A DNA stretch of 64,000 nucleotides. Source: Halomicrobium sp. LC1Hm (GTDB lineage Archaea; Halobacteriota; Halobacteria; Halobacteriales; Haloarculaceae). The notes beneath the pieces are model-generated. The model was not told the DNA's origin, searched no databases, and saw nothing but the letters and a program-made list of their open reading frames with translations. Position 1 is the stretch's first letter; each line of letters opens with the position of its first letter. The stretch is from the NCBI RefSeq assembly GCF_009617995.1, contig NZ_CP044129.1, positions 1,736,001 through 1,800,000 of the forward strand. Direction: 5' to 3'. A program made the position numbers and the translations under genes. Below are positions 59,791 to 64,000 of the stretch, piece by piece.

Positions 59791-60327
59791 ATGAGTGCAG
59801 AAGAACCAGAACTGGACGAAGACGTGGACGAGGAGGAACTCCGCTACTTCGTCCGTATCGGACAGACTGACCTCGACGGTACGAAGTCCGTCGAGCGTTC
59901 CCTGACAGACATGAACGGCATCGGCAAGCGCGCAGCGCGCATCATCGCCGAGAAGGCCGGTGTCGACCGCCAGGCGCTCTTTGGCGCGCTGGACGACGAG
60001 GACATCGAGGCCGTCGTCGAGAAGGTCGAGGGGTACGCTGACGAGGTCCCGGAATGGCTCACGAACCACCAGAACGACTTCTACTCCGGTGAGACGACCC
60101 ACGAGATCGGCAACGACCTGCAGATGCAGCGTCGCGCCGACGTCAACCGGATGCAGATGATCGACTCCTACAAGGGCGTTCGCCACAAGCGCGGCCAGAA
60201 GGTCCGCGGTCAGCGAACGAAGTCCACCGGCCGAACCGAGGGCACCATCGGTGTCAACGTCGAGGCCATCAAGGAGGAACAGGCCGAGGAAGCGGCCGCC
60301 GAGGAAGACGAGGGCGGTGAGGAATAA
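59791..60327 (+). CDS. rps13: 30S ribosomal protein S13
   Basis: A 178-aa S13 of the archaeal/eukaryotic S18e type. VRIGQTDLDGTKSVERSLTDMNGIGKRAARIIAEKAG is the N-terminal helix-two-turn-helix region. RMQMIDSYKGVRHKRGQKVRGQRTKS is the basic rRNA-binding tail. An acidic tail follows. First gene of the conserved S13-S4-S11-rpoD block, with the tRNA-Ser gene just upstream and a stop-start overlap with S4. Confidence 0.97.
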   Translation: MSAEEPELDEDVDEEELRYFVRIGQTDLDGTKSVERSLTDMNGIGKRAARIIAEKAGVDRQALFGALDDEDIEAVVEKVEGYADEVPEWLTNHQNDFYSGETTHEIGNDLQMQRRADVNRMQMIDSYKGVRHKRGQKVRGQRTKSTGRTEGTIGVNVEAIKEEQAEEAAAEEDEGGEE

Positions 60328-60848
60328 TGGCACTCGGATCCAACACCAAGTTCTACGAGACGCCGAACCACCCCTACCAGGGTGAACGCATCGCCGACGA
60401 GCAGAACCTCATCGGCCGCTACGGCCTGAAGAACAAGGAGGAACTGTGGCGCGCACAGTCCGAGCTCCGTAGCTACCGACGCGAGGCCCGAAAGCTGCTG
60501 GGCCGAGCGGAGGGCGAGGGCTCCCGGTTCGAAGCCGATGAGTTCCTCACCCGACTCAAGCGACTGGGCGTCCTCAACGAGACCGACGCACTCGACGACG
60601 TGCTGTCGCTGGACGTCACCGACGTGCTCGAACGCCGACTCCAGACTGTCGTCTACCGCAAGGGCTACGCGAACACGCCCGAGCAGGCCCGACAGTTCAT
60701 CTCGCACGGCCACATCGTCCTCGGTGACGCCCGCGTCACCCGACCCGGCATGAAGGTCGAGTCCGACAGCGAAGGCGACGTCGGCTTCGACGAACACAGC
60801 CCGATCGCGGACGAACTCCACCCAGAACGAGCGGAGGCCCAAGAATGA
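60327..60848 (+). CDS. rps4: 30S ribosomal protein S4
   Basis: A 173-aa S4 (S9e type). [36 protein letters not shown] opens it. The S4 RNA-binding domain follows: [38 protein letters not shown]. It is an early assembly protein binding 16S rRNA. ATG overlaps the S13 stop (taATGg) and its stop overlaps the S11 start by 4 nt. Confidence 0.97.
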   Translation: MALGSNTKFYETPNHPYQGERIADEQNLIGRYGLKNKEELWRAQSELRSYRREARKLLGRAEGEGSRFEADEFLTRLKRLGVLNETDALDDVLSLDVTDVLERRLQTVVYRKGYANTPEQARQFISHGHIVLGDARVTRPGMKVESDSEGDVGFDEHSPIADELHPERAEAQE

Positions 60849-61234
60849 GTGAATCCGAAGACAGCAAGTGGGGCATCGCCCACGTGTACGCATCGTTCAA
60901 CAACACGATCATCACCATCACGGACCAGACCGGTGCCGAGACGCTGGCCAAGTCCTCCGGTGGGACGGTCGTCAAGCAGAACCGCGACGAAGCGTCGCCC
61001 TACGCCGCGATGCAGATGGCCGAAGTCGTCGCCGAGAAGGCCAAGGCCCAGAACATCGAGGGCGTCCACGTCAACGTGCGCGGTCCCGGCGGGAACCAGC
61101 AGAAGTCCCCCGGCCCAGGCGCACAGGCGACGATCCGCGCACTCGCCCGTGCAGGCCTGGAGATCGGCCGCATCGAAGACGTCACACCGATCCCGCACGA
61201 CGGGACCCGCGGTCCCAAGAACGCCGGATTCTAA
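60845..61234 (+). CDS. rps11: 30S ribosomal protein S11
   Basis: A 129-aa S11 (S14e type). [38 protein letters not shown] and [49 protein letters not shown] cover the whole family. It lies at the platform near the mRNA exit path. Followed by rpoD with 3 nt between. Confidence 0.97.
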   Translation: MSESEDSKWGIAHVYASFNNTIITITDQTGAETLAKSSGGTVVKQNRDEASPYAAMQMAEVVAEKAKAQNIEGVHVNVRGPGGNQQKSPGPGAQATIRALARAGLEIGRIEDVTPIPHDGTRGPKNAGF

Positions 61235-61237
61235 CCA

Positions 61238-62017
61238 ATGACACAGGACTACGAGGTCGAGTTCGTCGAACGCTCCGATCGCGAGGCGCGGTTCCTCGTA
61301 CGCGGGATCAGCCCCGCCTTTGCCAACGGCATCCGCCGGGCGATGATCGCCGACGTGCCGACCTTCAGCGTCGATACCGTCCGAGTCATCGAGAACTCCA
61401 GCGTGATGTTCGACGAGCAGATCGGACTCCGCCTCGGGCTGGTCCCACTCACGACCGACCTCGACGACTTCGAGGTCGGCGACGAAGTGACGCTCTCGAT
61501 CGACGTCTCCGGTCCCGAAACCGCCTACTCCGGTGATCTGGTCAGCTCCGACTCCCTGGTCGAGCCGGCCGACGACAACATCCCGATCATCGATCTCAAG
61601 GACGGCCAGCGCCTCGAAGTCGAGGCCGACGCCGTCCTGGATCGTGGCCGCGAACACGCCAAGCATCAGGGCGGCGTGGCCGTCGGGTACCGACACCTCC
61701 AGCGCGTCGAGGTCGTCGGCGACAAAGGCGAGTTCGAGGACGACGAAACCCACATCCTTCGGGGCGTCATCGAGGAGCAAGCTGCCGAACACGTCGACGG
61801 GGACGCCGATGACGGCGACCTCGTCCTGACCGAGGCGTTCGACAGCGATCTCACGAAGCGCTACCCCGGCAAGGAACTGGAAGTTCACGACGTAGAGAAC
61901 GCGTTCGTCTTCCACGTCGAGACTGACGGTTCCCTCTCCGTCGAGGAGCTCACCCTCCGCGCGGTCGATTCGATTCGATCCCGTGCGGACGAACTACGCG
62001 ACGCAGTCCAACTATAA
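61238..62017 (+). CDS. rpoD: DNA-directed RNA polymerase subunit D (Rpo3)
   Basis: A 259-aa archaeal alpha/RPB3 homologue that starts polymerase assembly with subunits L, N and [59 protein letters not shown] is the dimerisation domain. The insertion domain here has no cysteines at all, so the Fe-S cluster of some archaeal D subunits is absent. It ends the first half of the ribosome/RNA polymerase block; the tRNA-Leu gene follows. Confidence 0.96.
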   Translation: MTQDYEVEFVERSDREARFLVRGISPAFANGIRRAMIADVPTFSVDTVRVIENSSVMFDEQIGLRLGLVPLTTDLDDFEVGDEVTLSIDVSGPETAYSGDLVSSDSLVEPADDNIPIIDLKDGQRLEVEADAVLDRGREHAKHQGGVAVGYRHLQRVEVVGDKGEFEDDETHILRGVIEEQAAEHVDGDADDGDLVLTEAFDSDLTKRYPGKELEVHDVENAFVFHVETDGSLSVEELTLRAVDSIRSRADELRDAVQL

Positions 62018-62086
62018 GATGACCCCTGCCCCAACCGCACCGATGATCGCGACGCCACCCCGCGCCAGCGTGAGGATCGAAAGCGG

Positions 62087-62091
62087 TTTTA
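62087..62091 (+). promoter_or_regulatory. Internal TATA box before tRNA-Leu
   Basis: TTTTA in GCGGTTTTACGG, about 30 nt before the tRNA-Leu 5' end. It would give the second half of the cluster its own promoter inside the ribosomal block. Confidence 0.45.
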
Positions 62092-62118
62092 CGGGGCAAA
62101 CAAAACGACCTATTGCGA

Positions 62119-62203
62119 GCAGGGATAGCCAAGTTTGGCCAACGGCGCAGCGTTCAGGGCGCTGTCCCGTAGGGGTCCGCAGGTTCAAATCCTGCTCCCT
62201 GCA
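62119..62203 (+). tRNA. tRNA-Leu (anticodon CAG)
   Basis: An 85-nt tRNA with long variable arm. Acceptor arms GCAGGGA and TCCCTGC pair fully, with discriminator A. The anticodon stem is CAGCG/CGCTG, loop TTCAGGG, anticodon CAG. T arm GCAGGTTCAAATCCTGC. It sits between rpoD and rpl18e, 23 nt before the L18e start, as in many haloarchaea. Confidence 0.95.
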
Positions 62204-62226
62204 CTTTCTCACACAGGAGGAACGTC

Positions 62227-62574
62227 ATGAGTAAGACTAATCCGAGACTCAGTAGTCTCATCGCCGACCTGAAATCCGCCGCCCGTTCGGGCGCGGACGT
62301 CTGGGGCGACATCGCCGAGCGTCTCGAAAAGCCACGACGCACGCACGCGGAAGTCAACCTCGGCCGTATCGAACGATACGCCCAGGAAGACGAGACCGTC
62401 ATCGTGCCCGGCAAGGTGCTCGGTTCCGGCGTCCTGCAGAAGGACGTGACCGTCGCAGCTGTCGACTTCTCCGGAACGGCCGAGAAGAAGATCGACCAGG
62501 TTGGAGAGGCAGTATCGCTCGAAACCGCAGTCGAACAGAACCCCGAGGGCTCGGAGGTGCGCATCATCCAATGA
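62227..62574 (+). CDS. rpl18e: 50S ribosomal protein L18e
   Basis: A 115-aa archaeal L18e (L15/L27e-like fold). [58 protein letters not shown] is typical. GGAGGAACGTC before the ATG is a good ribosome-binding site, which suits a gene downstream of a tRNA in one transcript. The stop overlaps the L13 start by 4 nt. Confidence 0.96.
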   Translation: MSKTNPRLSSLIADLKSAARSGADVWGDIAERLEKPRRTHAEVNLGRIERYAQEDETVIVPGKVLGSGVLQKDVTVAAVDFSGTAEKKIDQVGEAVSLETAVEQNPEGSEVRIIQ

Positions 62575-63017
62575 GCGTCGCAGAATTCGACGCGGACGTC
62601 GTCGTCGACGCCCGCGACTGCATCTTCGGACGCGTCGCTTCCAACGTCGCACAGCGCGCGCTCGACGGCGAGACGATCGCCGTCGTCAACGCCGAAGAGG
62701 CCGTCATCACGGGTAACGAGGACCAGATCATGGAGAAGTTCGAGAAGCGCCGCGAGGTCGGCTCCGATCGAGGTCCGTACTACCCGAAGCGACCGGACGG
62801 CATCTTCAAGCGCTCGATCCGCGGGATGCTTCCCCACAAGAAGACCCGCGGTCGCGAGGCACTCTCGAACGTCCGCGTCTACGTGGGCAACCCCTACGAG
62901 GACCACGACCTCGACGCGGAGATTCTGGAGGGGACCTCGCTGGATCGACTGTCGAACATCAAGTTCGTCTCGCTCGGAGACGTCAGCGAATCCATCGGAG
63001 CGAACGTAACATGGTAA
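62571..63017 (+). CDS. rpl13: 50S ribosomal protein L13
   Basis: A 148-aa L13. [38 protein letters not shown] opens it, and [39 protein letters not shown] is the conserved basic block. An early 23S rRNA assembly protein. Overlaps S9 by 7 nt. Confidence 0.96.
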   Translation: MSVAEFDADVVVDARDCIFGRVASNVAQRALDGETIAVVNAEEAVITGNEDQIMEKFEKRREVGSDRGPYYPKRPDGIFKRSIRGMLPHKKTRGREALSNVRVYVGNPYEDHDLDAEILEGTSLDRLSNIKFVSLGDVSESIGANVTW

Positions 63018-63409
63018 CGAACACCTCTGGCAAGAAGAAGACGGCCGTCGCCCGCGCGACCGTTCGCGAGGGCGAGGGTCGGGTACGTATCGACTCCCAG
63101 CCGGTCGAGCTGGTCGATCCCGAGCTGGCCCAGCTGAAGATGCTGGAGCCGTTCCGGATCGCCGACGACGACCTGCGCGAGCAGGTCGACGTGGAGGTCT
63201 CCGTCGAAGGTGGCGGCGTCATGGGCCAGGCCGACGCGGCCCGGACCGCGATCGCACGCGGCCTCGTCGACCACACCAACGACGCCGAACTCCGTGACGC
63301 GTTCATGGAGTTCGACCGCTCGCTGCTGGTCAACGACGTTCGCCAGTCCGAAGCCAAGAAGTGGGGCGGCCCCGGCGCACGGGCCCGCTACCAGAAGTCC
63401 TACCGCTAA
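63011..63409 (+). CDS. rps9: 30S ribosomal protein S9
   Basis: A 132-aa S9 (S16e type). [33 protein letters not shown] and the basic C-terminus [17 protein letters not shown], ending in the conserved Arg that contacts P-site tRNA, are diagnostic. Followed after 11 nt by rpoN. Confidence 0.97.
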   Translation: MVTNTSGKKKTAVARATVREGEGRVRIDSQPVELVDPELAQLKMLEPFRIADDDLREQVDVEVSVEGGGVMGQADAARTAIARGLVDHTNDAELRDAFMEFDRSLLVNDVRQSEAKKWGGPGARARYQKSYR

Positions 63410-63420
63410 GGTGATATGAT

Positions 63421-63621
63421 ATGATGGTACCGGTCCGGTGTTTCACCTGTGGTAACGTCGTCGCCGAGCACTGGGAGGAGTTCAAGGCCCGCACCCGCGA
63501 AGCCGAGGAGCCAGAGGACCCCGAAAAGGTCCTCGACGAACTCGGCGTCGAGCGCCACTGCTGTCGCCGGATGCTCGTCTCGCACAAGGACCTCGTCGAC
63601 ATCGTGGCACCCTATCAATGA
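63421..63621 (+). CDS. rpoN: DNA-directed RNA polymerase subunit N (Rpo10)
   Basis: A 66-aa RPB10 homologue. [17 protein letters not shown] gives CxxC and RHCCRRML the CC pair, which together bind zinc. The start is either ATG 63421 or 63424; AAGGTGAT just upstream serves as ribosome site. It overlaps rpoK by 4 nt. Confidence 0.96.
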   Translation: MMVPVRCFTCGNVVAEHWEEFKARTREAEEPEDPEKVLDELGVERHCCRRMLVSHKDLVDIVAPYQ

Positions 63622-63794
63622 TGGTTCAGGAAAACCGCTACGAGAAGGCGCGGATCATCGGTGCGCGAGCGCTGCAGGTGGCTTTCGGTGCGCCGGTGCT
63701 CATCGACACCGAGCAGACCCAGCCGATCCTCATCGCGGCCGAGGAGTACGACGCTGGCGTCCTGCCCTTCACAGTTCGACGAGGTGACAACTGA
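63618..63794 (+). CDS. rpoK: DNA-directed RNA polymerase subunit K (Rpo6)
   Basis: A 58-aa RPB6/omega homologue: [23 protein letters not shown] and [19 protein letters not shown] match over the full length. It stabilises the assembled polymerase. ATG 63618 overlaps the rpoN stop, with a second ATG at 63621; its stop overlaps the enolase start by one base (TGATG). Confidence 0.95.
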   Translation: MMVQENRYEKARIIGARALQVAFGAPVLIDTEQTQPILIAAEEYDAGVLPFTVRRGDN

Positions 63795-64000
63795 TGACGC
63801 TCATCACGGACGTACGACTGCGCCGCGTGCTCGACTCGCGTGGCAACGCGACGGTCGAGGCCGACGTGCTCACCGAGAGTGGCGGCTTCGGACGCGGCAA
63901 GGCACCGAGCGGAGCGAGTACCGGCGAGTACGAGGCCATCGAGTTGCCTGCCAACGAGGCGATCGCGCGGGCACGCGAGGACGCGCTGCCCCGACTGATC
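63794..64000 (+). CDS. eno: Enolase, N-terminal part (cut by window end)
   Basis: The first 69 residues are present: [51 protein letters not shown]. The SRGN and [12 protein letters not shown] motifs are those of enolase, which turns 2-phosphoglycerate into phosphoenolpyruvate. The rest lies beyond the window. In archaea eno commonly follows rpoK in the ribosomal cluster. Confidence 0.95.
   Translation, partial: MTLITDVRLRRVLDSRGNATVEADVLTESGGFGRGKAPSGASTGEYEAIELPANEAIARAREDALPRLI

Overview
The window is high-GC DNA from a halophilic archaeon (class Halobacteria). The predicted proteins are very rich in Asp and Glu. Many genes have a TATA-like box centred about 26-30 nt before the start codon, which is the leaderless layout typical of haloarchaea. 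Marker genes agree: archaeal primase and GINS, RNA polymerase subunits D, N and K, S17e and L18e, an Htr-type transducer, a HalX response regulator, dodecin, and a NarG-type nitrate reductase with twin-arginine signals. A Haloarcula/Halomicrobium-like member of the Haloarculaceae is plausible, but that family-level call is an inference.

Layout. 1-6.4 kb: replication genes (gins, priS), an acetyltransferase, a DoxX-like membrane protein, a pilin-like protein, an eIF-2B-like protein and an MscS channel. 6.5-18.0 kb: a long, tightly overlapped dissimilatory nitrate reductase operon. It runs from a small leaderless ORF through a membrane protein, Rieske protein, cytochrome b, a 60-aa membrane protein, NarG, NarH, a heme-b (ethylbenzene-dehydrogenase-gamma-like) subunit, NarJ, a membrane protein, a HEAT-repeat protein and an Mrp-type ATPase fused to a DUF2249-like domain. 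18-33 kb: DoxX pair, flavin-binding protein, Htr transducer, stress proteins, several membrane proteins, dodecin, IscA-type protein, hisD, metallochaperone, geranylgeranyl-reductase-like flavoprotein, HalX response regulator and hydroxyacid dehydrogenase. 33-42 kb: asd, tyrS, a Trm9-like methyltransferase beside tRNA-Gly(TCC), HD hydrolase, NSS transporter, uracil-DNA glycosylase and a GlpA-like oxidase. 42.6-49 kb: biotin-dependent carboxylase (pccB, pccA) and birA, interrupted by an orphan solute-binding-like gene and a low-GC lipoprotein gene. 49-59.5 kb: Usp, amidohydrolase, SAMHD1-like HD protein, phosphatase, the cofD/Dus-like/CitG-like/DUF447 operon, S17e, GtrA and DedA-like proteins and a second Mrp. 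59.7-64 kb: tRNA-Ser, rps13-rps4-rps11-rpoD, tRNA-Leu, rpl18e-rpl13-rps9-rpoN-rpoK and the start of enolase.

How genes work together. In the nitrate operon, quinol electrons would pass through cytochrome b and Rieske, perhaps via the heme-b subunit, to the exported NarGH. NarJ and the Mrp-DUF2249 protein probably help maturation. There is no NarI. The pcc genes and birA form a biotin carboxylase module, and cofD starts a coenzyme F420-related operon. The 3' end is the conserved ribosome/RNA polymerase cluster.

The least explained content is non-coding. A family of about 80-bp palindromic elements (14-bp terminal inverted repeats, two internal subtypes, seven copies) often abuts stop codons. 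A second type is arrays of short perfect hairpins whose loops carry GCGAAGC-like motifs. One such array is inserted between narH and the next gene and has recreated both translational-coupling junctions. Two short ORFs with leaderless spacing precede the nar operon and pccB and overlap the next start codon by 4 nt.
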